Shown piece after piece: positions 34,900-44,009 of a stretch of DNA of 64,000 bases (position 1 is the stretch's first letter; every line of letters starts with the position of its first letter). This DNA comes from Mesoflavibacter zeaxanthinifaciens DSM 18436 (GTDB lineage Bacteria; Bacteroidota; Bacteroidia; Flavobacteriales; Flavobacteriaceae). A model generated the notes under the pieces. That model saw only the letters and a program-made list of their open reading frames with translations, ran no database searches and was not told the DNA's origin. The stretch spans positions 191,001 through 255,000 of the forward strand of contig NZ_AULQ01000006.1 in NCBI RefSeq assembly GCF_000422365.1, read 5' to 3'. The position numbers and the translations under genes were made by a program.

Positions 34900-34924
34900 T
34901 GCACACAAAACCAATATTTAATTA
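34900..34924 (+). promoter_or_regulatory. 25-bp element, copy 1 (upstream of porin gene)
   Basis: A 25-base sequence beginning TGCACACAAAACC and ending AATTA is repeated exactly, but inverted, at 41681-41705. This copy ends 24 bases before the porin start codon, so it lies in the core promoter or 5' leader. No other exact copy was found by eye. Confidence 0.7.
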
Positions 34925-34948
34925 TTCACTAACTAACTCTTTAAAATT

Positions 34949-36193
34949 ATGAGAAAACAAACATTCTTATTTTTAATAGCAGCAGTATTGCTTTTTCCTT
35001 TTTTAGGAAATGGTCAAGAAGCAGAAAAAAAAGAAGTAGACCATTCTTACAAACCACTAAAAGTAAATCTTAATGAAGATGGTAGTAAATACATAAGGTT
35101 TATTACTTGGCATCAATTATGGCTTGAAGCTAGAAGCGATCAAAAAGGAATTAGACACTCTATTAGAAGGTCTAGATTATTAGCTTACGCACAAATCTCA
35201 CCAAGATTTTTAATCTTAACTCACTTTGGACTTAATAGTTTAAGTGCAGACAATTTAACCGCAAATCCAAATTCACAAACAGCAAATAATAGAAGTTTAT
35301 TGTTTTTACATGATGCTTGGGCAGAGTTTGCTATAGAGCCAGGAAAACTTCATGTTGGTTCTGGTTTACATTATTGGAATGGCATTTCAAGATTATCAAA
35401 TCAAAGCACATTAAATATGATGACTTTAGACAATCCTGGAGCAGGAAACTCTGATGTAAGGTTATTTCCATGGAATAATATTACAACAAGTGATCAATTT
35501 GCACGTCATTTAGGGATTTATGCTAAAGGTTCTTTAGGTAAGTTCAGCTATCGTATAGCAGCTAATAATGCAAGAACAAACGTAGGAGTTTTAGGCGCTA
35601 CACCAACTTACCAAGTCGATAATACTATTGGAGATGGTGTTTGGAATTACGCAGGATATTTTAAGTATGACATCTTTGATAAAGAATCAGATAAATTGCC
35701 TTATTTAGTTGGTACTTACTTAGGTAAGAAAAAAGTATTAAGTATTGGTGCTGGTTTCTTCCATCATCCAGACGCATTAGCGGTAAACGATTTAAATAAT
35801 AGAGAATCTGTAACACACTTTGCTGTAGATGCATTTTACGATGCACCGTTAAACGAAAACTTAGCAATTAGCGCTTTAGGTGCTTATTACAATTATAATT
35901 ATGGTGATACCGATGGATTTAATACTGGTGGTTTAGTCCCATCTTCAGGAACAGTTGTTCATGGTCAATTAGGACTTTTATTTAGAAAACATAACGTAAT
36001 GCCATATATAACTTACAATACATCTAATATGGATTTTACGCCAAATAATAGTGATGAGTTAGGTTTAGGACTTAACTATTTTATAAACGGTCATTTTGCT
36101 AAAATAACTGCAGAATACACTACAGGTACCAAAGGAGCAACAGGAGCAGAGTCTACTAATATCTTTAGACTACAAACGCACATTTTTCTATAA
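34949..36193 (+). CDS. Outer-membrane porin-like beta-barrel protein
   Basis: Exported protein of 414 residues with a signal peptide (MRKQTFLFLIAAVLLFPFLGNGQ). Alternating beta-strand sequence follows to the C-terminal FRLQTHIFL, which ends in an aromatic-rich strand as outer-membrane barrels do. Segments such as YIRFITWHQLWLEARSDQ and SRLLAYAQISPRFLILTHFG fit a porin of the phosphate-selective (porin O/P) type. It heads the acetate transport operon (porin, DUF4212, symporter), so it probably admits acetate or another small acid. The specific substrate is inferred from context. The 25-bp element lies just upstream. Confidence 0.75.
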   Translation: MRKQTFLFLIAAVLLFPFLGNGQEAEKKEVDHSYKPLKVNLNEDGSKYIRFITWHQLWLEARSDQKGIRHSIRRSRLLAYAQISPRFLILTHFGLNSLSADNLTANPNSQTANNRSLLFLHDAWAEFAIEPGKLHVGSGLHYWNGISRLSNQSTLNMMTLDNPGAGNSDVRLFPWNNITTSDQFARHLGIYAKGSLGKFSYRIAANNARTNVGVLGATPTYQVDNTIGDGVWNYAGYFKYDIFDKESDKLPYLVGTYLGKKKVLSIGAGFFHHPDALAVNDLNNRESVTHFAVDAFYDAPLNENLAISALGAYYNYNYGDTDGFNTGGLVPSSGTVVHGQLGLLFRKHNVMPYITYNTSNMDFTPNNSDELGLGLNYFINGHFAKITAEYTTGTKGATGAESTNIFRLQTHIFL

Positions 36194-36219
36194 ACAACTA
36201 ATTAAAACTAAAGAACATT

Positions 36220-36480
36220 ATGTCTGATAAACAACAACACGCAACAGCGTACTGGAAAGAAAACTTAAAGTATTTAATCATACTGCTTTCTGTTTGGTTT
36301 ATAGTGTCTTACGGATGCGGAATCCTTTTTAAAGATGCTTTAAATGAAATAAGACTTGGCGGATTTAAACTAGGGTTCTGGTTTGCACAACAAGGATCTA
36401 TTTATGTATTCGTAATTCTAATTTTCGTTTACGTAAGATTGATGAATAAATTAGATAAAAAATACGGTTTCGACGAGTAA
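36220..36480 (+). CDS. DUF4212 small subunit of ActP-like symporter
   Basis: Membrane protein of 86 residues with two helices (about 18-35 and 52-72). It shows the family pattern AYWKENLKYLIILLSVWFIVSYGCGILF and FWFAQQGSIYVFVILIFVYVRLMNKLDKKYGF. DUF4212 proteins are encoded directly before sodium:solute symporters of the acetate permease type and are believed to be small subunits of that transporter. The symporter gene follows after 26 bases. Confidence 0.92.
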   Translation: MSDKQQHATAYWKENLKYLIILLSVWFIVSYGCGILFKDALNEIRLGGFKLGFWFAQQGSIYVFVILIFVYVRLMNKLDKKYGFDE

Positions 36481-36506
36481 GCCTTAACTAAAAAACAAAA
36501 AACATT

Positions 36507-38273
36507 ATGAGTGTACAAGTATGGACATGGTTATTAGTAGGGCTATCTTTTGCTCTATATTTCGGAATTGCAATTTGGGCTAGAGCAGGTTCAACAAAAG
36601 AATTTTACGTTGCTGGTGGTGGTGTTTCACCTTTAGCAAATGGTATGGCTACAGCAGCAGACTGGATGAGTGCCGCTTCTTTTATTAGTATGGCGGGTAT
36701 TATTTCGTTTGCTGGTTATGATGGTTCAGTCTATTTAATGGGTTGGACTGGAGGATATGTGCTATTAGCATTGCTCTTAGCGCCTTATCTACGCAAGTTT
36801 GGTAAGTTTACTGTACCAGATTTTATTGGTGATAGATATTATTCTAACACTGCACGTACTGTAGCTGTAATATGTGCCTTAATTGTTTCATTTACATACG
36901 TTGCAGGACAAATGCGTGGTGTAGGTATTGTATTTTCACAATTCTTACAAGTAGATATTAATTTAGGTGTAATTATTGGTATGGCTGTGGTTTTAGTATT
37001 CTCTTTATTAGGAGGAATGAAAGGAATCACATATACGCAAGTAGCACAGTATTGTGTATTAATCTTTGCGTTTATGGTACCAGCATTTTTTATCTCTATG
37101 CAAATGACAGGAAACATCATACCTCAAATAGGAATGGGAGGAACTGTTGAAGGCGGTGAATTTTTACTTGACAAATTAGATGCATTACATACGCAACTTG
37201 GTTTTAACGAATATACGAGCGGAACCAAAAGTACTTGGGATGTATTTGCTATTACTTTAGCTTTAATGACTGGTACAGCAGGATTACCACACGTAATTGT
37301 ACGTTTCTTTACCGTGCCTAAAGTTAAAGATGCACGTAAATCTGCAGGATACGCATTATTATTAATTGCTATTCTTTATACAACTGCACCTGCAATCTCA
37401 GTATTTTCTAGAACTAACTTAATCGAAACAGTAAGTAATAAAGAATACTCTGAAATTCCTGAATGGTTTAAAAATTGGGAAAATACAGGATTAATAGCTT
37501 GGGCAGATAAAAATGGCGATGGAAAAATTCAATATGTAGCTGGCAACGCTTTAGATGGTAAAAAACCTGTATATACCGAAGAAAGAGGGCAATATGGACA
37601 ACGTATGGTAGCTAATGTAAGTGATGCCTCTAACGAGCTATATGTAGATAGAGATATTATGGTATTAGCAAACCCAGAAATTGCTAACCTACCAAACTGG
37701 GTAATTGGTTTAGTAGCAGCTGGTGGATTAGCAGCAGCTTTATCTACAGCAGCAGGTTTACTATTGGTAATTTCTACGTCAGTATCTCACGATTTAATTA
37801 AAAAGCAATTAAAACCAGATATCTCTGACAAAGGCGAATTAACTTGGGCTCGTGTATCTATTTTTGTAGCTATATTAATTGCTGGATACTTTGGTATTAA
37901 TCCTCCAGGGTTTGTGGCAGCTGTCGTCGCACTAGCATTTGGTCTAGCAGCAGCGTCATTCTTTCCAGCGATTATCTTAGGTATTTTTGATAAGCGTATG
38001 AATAGCAAAGGTGCTATCTCAGGAATGGTTGTAGGTATCGTAATTATGTTATTCTACATGATGAAATTTAAATTAAATATGTTTGGTGGTGGTACTGCAG
38101 AAGACTGGTGGTTTGGGACATCTCCAGAAGGGTTTGGTACTATAGCAATGCTAATAAACGTAGTAGTTTCGGTAGTAGTATCAAGGTTAACACCTGCACC
38201 GCCTCAAGATGTACAAGATATGGTGGAAAACATTCGTATTCCATCGGGAGCAGGCGAAGCTTCTTCACATTAA
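36507..38273 (+). CDS. Cation acetate symporter (sodium:solute symporter family)
   Basis: Importer of 588 residues and about thirteen helices, coupling Na+ or H+ to monocarboxylate uptake. It shows the SSS signatures AGGGVSPLANGMATAADWMSAASFISMAG and GTAGLPHVIVRFFTVPKVKDARKSAGYA. The loop at about 325-375 (ADKNGDGKIQYVAGNALDG) is longer than in the short ActP type and resembles a calcium-binding-like DxNxDG loop, as in the long-loop subgroup that pairs with DUF4212. It is the last gene before the terminator at 38327. Confidence 0.92.
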   Translation: MSVQVWTWLLVGLSFALYFGIAIWARAGSTKEFYVAGGGVSPLANGMATAADWMSAASFISMAGIISFAGYDGSVYLMGWTGGYVLLALLLAPYLRKFGKFTVPDFIGDRYYSNTARTVAVICALIVSFTYVAGQMRGVGIVFSQFLQVDINLGVIIGMAVVLVFSLLGGMKGITYTQVAQYCVLIFAFMVPAFFISMQMTGNIIPQIGMGGTVEGGEFLLDKLDALHTQLGFNEYTSGTKSTWDVFAITLALMTGTAGLPHVIVRFFTVPKVKDARKSAGYALLLIAILYTTAPAISVFSRTNLIETVSNKEYSEIPEWFKNWENTGLIAWADKNGDGKIQYVAGNALDGKKPVYTEERGQYGQRMVANVSDASNELYVDRDIMVLANPEIANLPNWVIGLVAAGGLAAALSTAAGLLLVISTSVSHDLIKKQLKPDISDKGELTWARVSIFVAILIAGYFGINPPGFVAAVVALAFGLAAASFFPAIILGIFDKRMNSKGAISGMVVGIVIMLFYMMKFKLNMFGGGTAEDWWFGTSPEGFGTIAMLINVVVSVVVSRLTPAPPQDVQDMVENIRIPSGAGEASSH

Positions 38274-38326
38274 AACATTGTTCTTTATCTTAAAATAATT
38301 AAGAGCATATTTTAATTTAGTTAGTT

Positions 38327-38362
38327 AAAATCAGCATTACAAACTGTAATGCTGATTTTTAA
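38327..38362 (+). terminator. Terminator after the symporter gene
   Basis: AAAATCAGCATTAC (38327-38340) / GTAATGCTGATTTT (38346-38359) is a perfect 14-bp stem with a 5-base loop and trailing T. It separates the porin operon from the sensor kinase operon. Confidence 0.9.
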
Positions 38363-38391
38363 TTATATTAGTATTCTATTTAAATATTTAT

Positions 38392-38586
38392 ATGAAAAAA
38401 CGCCACGAGCAAAAACTAATCGTCCTCTCCATAGCATTATTTTTAATGTTTAATATACCTTTTGTACTTATTTTTAATATTAATGGACATGTGTTTGGCG
38501 TGCCTTATTTTTATGTGTTTATATTTTCTACTTGGTTACTTTCAGGAGTAATTTCGTTTATAGTTTTAAAACGTCATTATGAGTAA
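38392..38586 (+). CDS. Small two-TM protein preceding the sensor kinase (DUF3311-like)
   Basis: Protein of 64 residues with two membrane helices (about 9-29 and 37-56) and a central FGVPYFYVFIFSTWLL, which resembles DUF3311 or similar small partners of sodium:solute symporters. It overlaps the start of the kinase gene by 8 bases, so it is translationally coupled. I propose that it is a subunit of the symporter-like sensor domain, as DUF4212 is for the transporter. Confidence 0.7.
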   Translation: MKKRHEQKLIVLSIALFLMFNIPFVLIFNINGHVFGVPYFYVFIFSTWLLSGVISFIVLKRHYE

Positions 38587-41269
38587 TTATGCGTTAGTAG
38601 TTATAATTGTATTGTATTTAGCAGTGTTGTTTTACATTGCTTTTATTGCTGAAAAAAAACGACAAAGCAAATGGGTTAACAACCCTTATGTCTATACGTT
38701 ATCTTTAGCTGTTTATTGTTCTGCATGGACCTATTATGGTAGCGTTGGTATTGCTGCAAATTCTGGTATTAATTTTTTAACTATCTATTTAGGACCTGTT
38801 ATTGCTGCGCCTTTATGGATTACGGTATTGCGCAAAATTATTCGTATTTCTAAGCAACATAAAATTTCGTCTATAGCAGATTTCATTTCTGTACGTTACG
38901 GTAATAATAGGTTTTTAGGCGCTTTAGTAACAGGTATTTGCTTAATTGGTACCTTACCTTACATTTCTTTACAACTTAAAGCAGTATCTGAGACTTTTGA
39001 AATAATGTCTGATGATACAAGCTATATTTCAACATCAATAATAGACGACTCTACGTTTTATGTTGCCTTGCTATTAGCTATTTTTGCTGCTTTTTTTGGG
39101 ACACAAAACACCGATGCATCCGAAAAACATAAAGGGATTATTGCTTCGGTAGCTTTTGAGTCTATTATAAAACTCTTATTCTTTTTAATTATTGGTGTAT
39201 ATGTTACGTTTTACCTGTTTAATGGCACTACAGATATTTACAATAAAATATCCAAAATAGACAATTTAATACCGCTAACCACTATAGATAGCTTAGAAGA
39301 AGGTTTTAATTGGCTTTTTACTATGGGATTGTCTTTTATGGCTATATTCTTGTTACCAAGACAATTTCAAGTTGCAGTACTAGAAAATAATAGAGAAAAA
39401 CACCTTAAACATGCTATCTGGATGTTTCCGTTGTATTTATTACTGTTTAATGTATTTGTAATCTTTATTGCGTGGGCAGGAAAATTAAGTTTTGGCAATA
39501 CTCAAAATGCCGAATATTACACACTGTTCTTGCCATTAGAGCAAGGTCATTCGTTTTTAGCAACCCTTGTTTTTTTAGGTGGTTTTTCAGCAGTAATTTC
39601 AATGGTTATTGTATCTACTTTAGCATTATCAACAATGGTTAGTAATAACTTAATTATACCTTATGGGTTTTTAGATAAATTCATTAAAAATCAACCTGAA
39701 CGAAATTCTAAATACATTAAAAATATAAGACGCATATCAATATTCTCCATAATAATTGTAGCGTATTTTTTTTATATATCGTTTTCTAAAGAGCTATCCT
39801 TATATTCTATAGGGTTAATATCGTTTACTATTATAGCACAATTAGCACCGTCTTTTTTTATTGGTTTATATTGGAATCGTGGTTCTGCAAGAGCAGCTAT
39901 TATAGGTATGGTTGTTGGGACTTTAACAGTATTGTATACCTTGGTGTTACCCTTCACTTTAGATGCTTTTGTAGGTAAAGATTCTTTTACTCAGTTGGGG
40001 CTTTTTGGTGTAGAAGCATTGAGACCTTATGCCTTATTTGGATTAGACTTTTTAAGTCCACCTGCACATGCATTTTTTTGGAGCATAACTTTTAATGTAA
40101 TGTTTTACTTAGTGTTTTCATTAATCTATAAAGGTAATTATAGAGAACGTAATTATGCCGAGATGTATGTAGATAGTAAAAACTTTACAACTTTACAAGA
40201 CAGCGCTTTAGTATGGAAAGGAGAAGCGTACGTTAATGATATAAAAAATGTATTAATTCGTTTTTTAGGAGAATATAGAGCCAACCGTGCTTTAAATATC
40301 TTTTTTACTAAATATAAACTACCTCAAGACACACAGTTAGCAGATGCTAGATTAATTAATTTTTCAGAAAAACTACTAACCGGTAGCATTGGTGCTGCTT
40401 CAGCTAAAATATTAATAGCAAGTGTCGTCAAAGAAGAACAAATTAGTTTGGTAGAAGTGCTTAAAATTTTAGAGGAGTCTAAAGAAAATATTGTAAACAA
40501 TAAAATGTTGCTAGAGCAATCTCAAGAGTTATCTCAGTTATCATCACAATTAAAACAAGCTAATAACGAGCTTATAGTAAAAGATAGACAAAAGGACGAA
40601 TTTTTAGACACTGTAGCACACGAGCTTAAAACACCAATAACAGGTATACGTGCAGCAACCGAGCTATTAATGGATGAAGACGATGATATGCCTAAAGAGA
40701 TAAAACAACAGTTCTTAAAAAATATACTTCAGGATTCAGATCGTCTAGGACGCTTAATTAATAACATTTTAGATTTTGAAAAACTAGAAACCGGACGTCT
40801 AAATCTAGATGTTAATCGTAACGACATATGTAGTACTATATCAAAAGCAATTTCTAGTTTAAACCATATCGCAGCAAAAAAAGAGATACGTATAATTAAA
40901 AAAAACAAAAGCCAACTGTATTTAGAGTATGATGAAGACCGCATCCTACAAGTACTTACAAACCTATTATCTAATGCGTTAAAATTTTGTGCTCCTAAAA
41001 CAGGAGAAATAGTTGTAGATTACTCGGTTTTTAAGGAACATATAGAAGTCTCTGTAAGTGATAATGGTAAAGGGATACCGGAAGAAGATCATGATTATAT
41101 CTTTGATAAATTTTATCAATCTCAACACCAAAACACAATAAAACCACAAGGAAGCGGATTAGGTTTGGCTATTACAAAACAAATCATAGAAAAACATCAC
41201 GGAAAAATCTGGGCTAAAAAAGGGTTAAAAAATGGCGCAAGTCTTGTTTTTACGCTACCTTTTAAGTAA
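38579..41269 (+). CDS. CrbS/CbrA-like histidine kinase with sodium:solute symporter domain
   Basis: Protein of 896 residues. The N-terminal 520 or so residues are a sodium:solute symporter domain with about thirteen helices (YCSAWTYYGSVGIAANSGINF, GTQNTDASEKHKGIIASVAFES). A STAC linker domain follows (about 575-630, with LLTGSIGAASAKILIASVVKEE), then a coiled segment. The kinase core has H-box DTVAHELKTPITGIRAATELL (His681), N-box VLTNLLSNALKF, G1 DNGKGIP and G2 GSGLGLAI. No PAS domain is seen. CrbS-type sensors control acetyl-CoA synthetase expression in Vibrio and Pseudomonas. The adjacent receiver and Acs genes fit the same role here, with sensing of short-chain acids as inference. Confidence 0.93.
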   Translation: MSNYALVVIIVLYLAVLFYIAFIAEKKRQSKWVNNPYVYTLSLAVYCSAWTYYGSVGIAANSGINFLTIYLGPVIAAPLWITVLRKIIRISKQHKISSIADFISVRYGNNRFLGALVTGICLIGTLPYISLQLKAVSETFEIMSDDTSYISTSIIDDSTFYVALLLAIFAAFFGTQNTDASEKHKGIIASVAFESIIKLLFFLIIGVYVTFYLFNGTTDIYNKISKIDNLIPLTTIDSLEEGFNWLFTMGLSFMAIFLLPRQFQVAVLENNREKHLKHAIWMFPLYLLLFNVFVIFIAWAGKLSFGNTQNAEYYTLFLPLEQGHSFLATLVFLGGFSAVISMVIVSTLALSTMVSNNLIIPYGFLDKFIKNQPERNSKYIKNIRRISIFSIIIVAYFFYISFSKELSLYSIGLISFTIIAQLAPSFFIGLYWNRGSARAAIIGMVVGTLTVLYTLVLPFTLDAFVGKDSFTQLGLFGVEALRPYALFGLDFLSPPAHAFFWSITFNVMFYLVFSLIYKGNYRERNYAEMYVDSKNFTTLQDSALVWKGEAYVNDIKNVLIRFLGEYRANRALNIFFTKYKLPQDTQLADARLINFSEKLLTGSIGAASAKILIASVVKEEQISLVEVLKILEESKENIVNNKMLLEQSQELSQLSSQLKQANNELIVKDRQKDEFLDTVAHELKTPITGIRAATELLMDEDDDMPKEIKQQFLKNILQDSDRLGRLINNILDFEKLETGRLNLDVNRNDICSTISKAISSLNHIAAKKEIRIIKKNKSQLYLEYDEDRILQVLTNLLSNALKFCAPKTGEIVVDYSVFKEHIEVSVSDNGKGIPEEDHDYIFDKFYQSQHQNTIKPQGSGLGLAITKQIIEKHHGKIWAKKGLKNGASLVFTLPFK

Positions 41270-41287
41270 ATTGTACAACATTTTTAT

Positions 41288-41653
41288 ATGAAGAAGAAGA
41301 TTTTAATTGTAGATGATGAGCCTAACATTGTAATGTCACTAGAGTATACCTTTAAAAAACAAGACTTTGAAGTGTATATAGCAAGAGACGGAAGTGAAGC
41401 GTTAGAGATATTAAAAACCCAAACGCCAGACGTTATATTGTTAGACATAATGATGCCTAATGTAGATGGTTACCAAACATTGTCATACATAAAATCAGAT
41501 AAAAATTTAAAAGATATAAAAGTGGTTTTTTTAACCGCTAAAAATAAAGCGTCAGATATAGAAAAAGGACTAAATTTAGGTGCAGATAAGTATTTAACCA
41601 AACCCTTTTCAGTAAAAAAAATAGTTTCAGAAATTATGGAACTCGTCGCTTAA
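41288..41653 (+). CDS. Receiver-only response regulator
   Basis: Single-domain response regulator of 121 residues. All receiver landmarks are present: acidic DDE at 9-11, phosphoacceptor Asp53 in VILLDIMMPNVDG, Thr83 and Lys105 in DKYLTKPFS. It ends at 121 with no DNA-binding domain, unlike CrbR, which carries a LuxR-type HTH. It follows the kinase gene by 18 bases, so it is the cognate partner. The output must go through protein-protein contact, another DNA-binding protein such as the InsA-like one, or further phosphotransfer. Which of these holds is not visible. Confidence 0.92.
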   Translation: MKKKILIVDDEPNIVMSLEYTFKKQDFEVYIARDGSEALEILKTQTPDVILLDIMMPNVDGYQTLSYIKSDKNLKDIKVVFLTAKNKASDIEKGLNLGADKYLTKPFSVKKIVSEIMELVA

Positions 41654-41680
41654 AAACATAAAAGTTAGTCTTAATATGAC

Positions 41681-41705
41681 TAATTAAATATTGGTTTTGT
41701 GTGCA
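41681..41705 (-). promoter_or_regulatory. 25-bp element, copy 2 (upstream of the 72-aa gene and prpE-like gene)
   Basis: This is the exact reverse complement of 34900-34924, in the 85-base gap after the response regulator. On the plus strand it starts TAATTAAATATTGG and ends TGTGTGCA, 33 bases before the ATG at 41739. The 25-base identity in a 64-kb window is far beyond chance. Confidence 0.7.
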
Positions 41706-41738
41706 AACAAGCAAGTATTTAATTAAAATATAAAGACA

Positions 41739-41957
41739 ATGAAACTTCGTATCAATCCACTAGCATCAGATATAATAATATGTATCTACGTTGTTGCTAC
41801 GTTATACCTTAGATTTAAATGGCAAAGCCAAACTATTGTAACTCCAATGTTATCTATTGTAGTTGGTTTATCTTTTGTAGCTATAATTTGGGCTTTAATT
41901 AAGCTTAAAGTACTTAACCCTAATTGGTTCGGTCTTTTTAACTCTAAAAAAGCTTAG
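41739..41957 (+). CDS. Small two-TM protein, unknown function
   Basis: Protein of 72 residues with two membrane helices (about 9-25 and 35-55), a basic loop (LRFKWQSQTI) and a C-terminal basic tail NSKKA. I do not recognise the family. It lies just after the 25-bp element and 2 bases before the PrpE-like ligase gene, so it is cotranscribed with it. A supporting role in acid uptake or in the sensor complex is possible but unproven. Confidence 0.65.
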   Translation: MKLRINPLASDIIICIYVVATLYLRFKWQSQTIVTPMLSIVVGLSFVAIIWALIKLKVLNPNWFGLFNSKKA

Positions 41958-41959
41958 TT

Positions 41960-43852
41960 ATGCTATATCAAGATTTCTATAAAAAAAGTATTAAATATCC
42001 AGAACAATTCTGGAAAGAACAAGCGCAACAATTAGACTGGTATAAACAACCAAATACCATCTTGTCTAAAGACCAACATGACTATTTTCAATGGTTTGAA
42101 GACGGTCAACTTAACTTAAGCTATTTATGTATAGACAAACATATAAAAGATGGTTATGGTAATCAAAATGCAATAATTTATGACTCGCCAGTTACCAATA
42201 CCAAACAGCATATAACCTATAATCAATTACACAAAGAAGTCTCTAAACTTGCTGGCGGATTACTAAGTTTAGGACTAAAAAAAGGCGATACCTGTATTAT
42301 TTACATGCCTATGATACCGCAAGCCTTATATGCTATGCTAGCATGTGTAAGGATAGGAGTCATACATTCGGTAGTATTTGGTGGTTTTGCGCCGCATGAG
42401 TTAGCTATTCGTATTGACGATTGTAAACCAAAAGCTGTTATTACCGCTTCAAATGGAATCGAAATACAACGCATCATTCCATATAAACCTTATGTAGACA
42501 ATGCTATTGCACAAGCTAAAAACAAACCAGAATATGTTGTTGTGTTTGATAGAAATCAAGATGTAGATATTCCTAAAAAAAGTTATGATGTAGACTATAA
42601 AACTTTAGTAGAAACATCCTCTGCAGTAGATGCTATACCTTTACCAGCAACACATCCTTCTTATATTTTATATACTTCCGGCACAACAGGAAAACCAAAA
42701 GGCATCATTAGAGATACTGGAGGCTATGCTACTGCGTTAAAATTCTCAATGAAAAACGTATATGGTGTCAATGAAGATGATGTCTATTGGGCAGCTAGTG
42801 ATGTAGGTTGGGTTGTAGGTCATAGTTTTATTGTGTACGGACCGTTATTAAACCGAAACACAACTATTCTCTTTGAAGGTAAGCCTATAAAAACACCAGA
42901 CGCTTCAACCTTTTGGCGTGTTATTAGCGAGCATAATGTAAAAGTCATGTTTACAGCACCAACAGCCATTAGAGCGATAAAAAAAGAAGATCCCGAAGGG
43001 CAATTGATTAAAAACTATGATTTATCCTGTCTAAAATATCAATTCTTAGCTGGCGAGCGTTGCGACGTAGCAACTTTAACTTGGACCCAAGAAAAATTAC
43101 AAGTTCCGGTAATAGATCATTGGTGGCAAACAGAAAGCGGTTGGCCAATGCTAGCAAATATGGTTGGTGTACAATTACAAGAGATAAGACCTGGGTCGGC
43201 AAGCTTTCCGGTAAGTGGTTATGATATTCAAATTTTAAATGAAGAAGGTCACGAAGTAGAAGCAGGTGTAGAAGGTTATGTTGCTGCCAAATTACCATTA
43301 CCTCCAGGAACATTAATGAATTTATGGGGAAACACAGAACGTTTTAAATCAGGATATTTAAATAAATTTCCAGGGTATTATTTTTCTGGCGATGGTGGTT
43401 ATAAAGATGAAGATGGCTACATATTTATAACAGGTAGAGTAGACGATATTATAAACGTTGCTGGTCACAGATTATCTACTGCCGAAATGGAAGAAATTGT
43501 AGCCTCTCATAAATCTGTAGCCGAATGTGCTGTATTTGGAGTGCATTGCGATATAAAAGGACAAAAACCTCTAGGCTTAGTAGTTTTAAAGTCAGATAAC
43601 ACAAATGATAATGATACCATTCAAAACGAAATTATCAAAGATATGCGTCATGAGATTGGCGCAGTCGCTTCATTTAAAGACGTATTGGTAGTTAACCGAT
43701 TACCAAAAACTAGAAGCGGTAAAATTCTTCGTAAATTGTTACGAAATATCGCAGACGAACAACAATATAACATTCCATCAACCATTGATGATGTTACAAT
43801 TATAGACGAAATAAAAACAATTTATCAAACCCATCATATTGGGATACATTAA
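41960..43852 (+). CDS. Acyl-CoA synthetase, propionate-CoA ligase (PrpE) type
   Basis: AMP-forming ligase of 630 residues, activating short-chain acids with ATP and CoA. The N-terminal acetyl-CoA synthetase segment starts FYKKSIKYPEQFWKEQAQQL. The P-loop is ILYTSGTTGKPKGIIRDTGGYA, and RDTGGY is typical of PrpE as opposed to Acs (which has VHTTAGY). SVVFGGFAPHELAIRID also fits PrpE. WWQTESGW and the acetylatable lysine in KTRSGKILRK are present. It is followed by a repeat and then acs, giving the cell ligases for propionate and acetate side by side. Confidence 0.88.
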   Translation: MLYQDFYKKSIKYPEQFWKEQAQQLDWYKQPNTILSKDQHDYFQWFEDGQLNLSYLCIDKHIKDGYGNQNAIIYDSPVTNTKQHITYNQLHKEVSKLAGGLLSLGLKKGDTCIIYMPMIPQALYAMLACVRIGVIHSVVFGGFAPHELAIRIDDCKPKAVITASNGIEIQRIIPYKPYVDNAIAQAKNKPEYVVVFDRNQDVDIPKKSYDVDYKTLVETSSAVDAIPLPATHPSYILYTSGTTGKPKGIIRDTGGYATALKFSMKNVYGVNEDDVYWAASDVGWVVGHSFIVYGPLLNRNTTILFEGKPIKTPDASTFWRVISEHNVKVMFTAPTAIRAIKKEDPEGQLIKNYDLSCLKYQFLAGERCDVATLTWTQEKLQVPVIDHWWQTESGWPMLANMVGVQLQEIRPGSASFPVSGYDIQILNEEGHEVEAGVEGYVAAKLPLPPGTLMNLWGNTERFKSGYLNKFPGYYFSGDGGYKDEDGYIFITGRVDDIINVAGHRLSTAEMEEIVASHKSVAECAVFGVHCDIKGQKPLGLVVLKSDNTNDNDTIQNEIIKDMRHEIGAVASFKDVLVVNRLPKTRSGKILRKLLRNIADEQQYNIPSTIDDVTIIDEIKTIYQTHHIGIH

Positions 43853-43949
43853 ATCTCAATGAAATGTACTTTGGCTAATCGCAAAACATTGGTCATTGAG
43901 CATAATGAAAGAGAGAGCAAGAGATAAAATATAAATAAATAAAATGTCT

Positions 43950-43970
43950 GGTCGAGCGCAGTCGAGACCT
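43950..43970. repeat. GTCGAGCGCAGTCGAG repeat copy between prpE-like gene and acs
   Basis: GTCGAGCGCAGTCGAGACC and its flanking bases are identical over 21 bases to 1740-1760. It lies in the 157-base gap between two cotranscribed ligase genes. The same gap also has TTGGTCATTGAGCATAATG (43889-43907), resembling the second repeat family. Confidence 0.8.
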
Positions 43971-44009
43971 ATTATAATTAAAACAAAACTAAAATAACAT
44001 ATAAGCATT

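Noticed and set aside
34900-41705. Composite transposon bounded by the 25-bp inverted repeats
   Set aside because: The copies flank about 6.8 kb that includes porin, symporter and kinase genes, and an InsA-like protein lies outside the left copy, but no target-site duplication is seen and no transposase is inside. A regulatory explanation is simpler.
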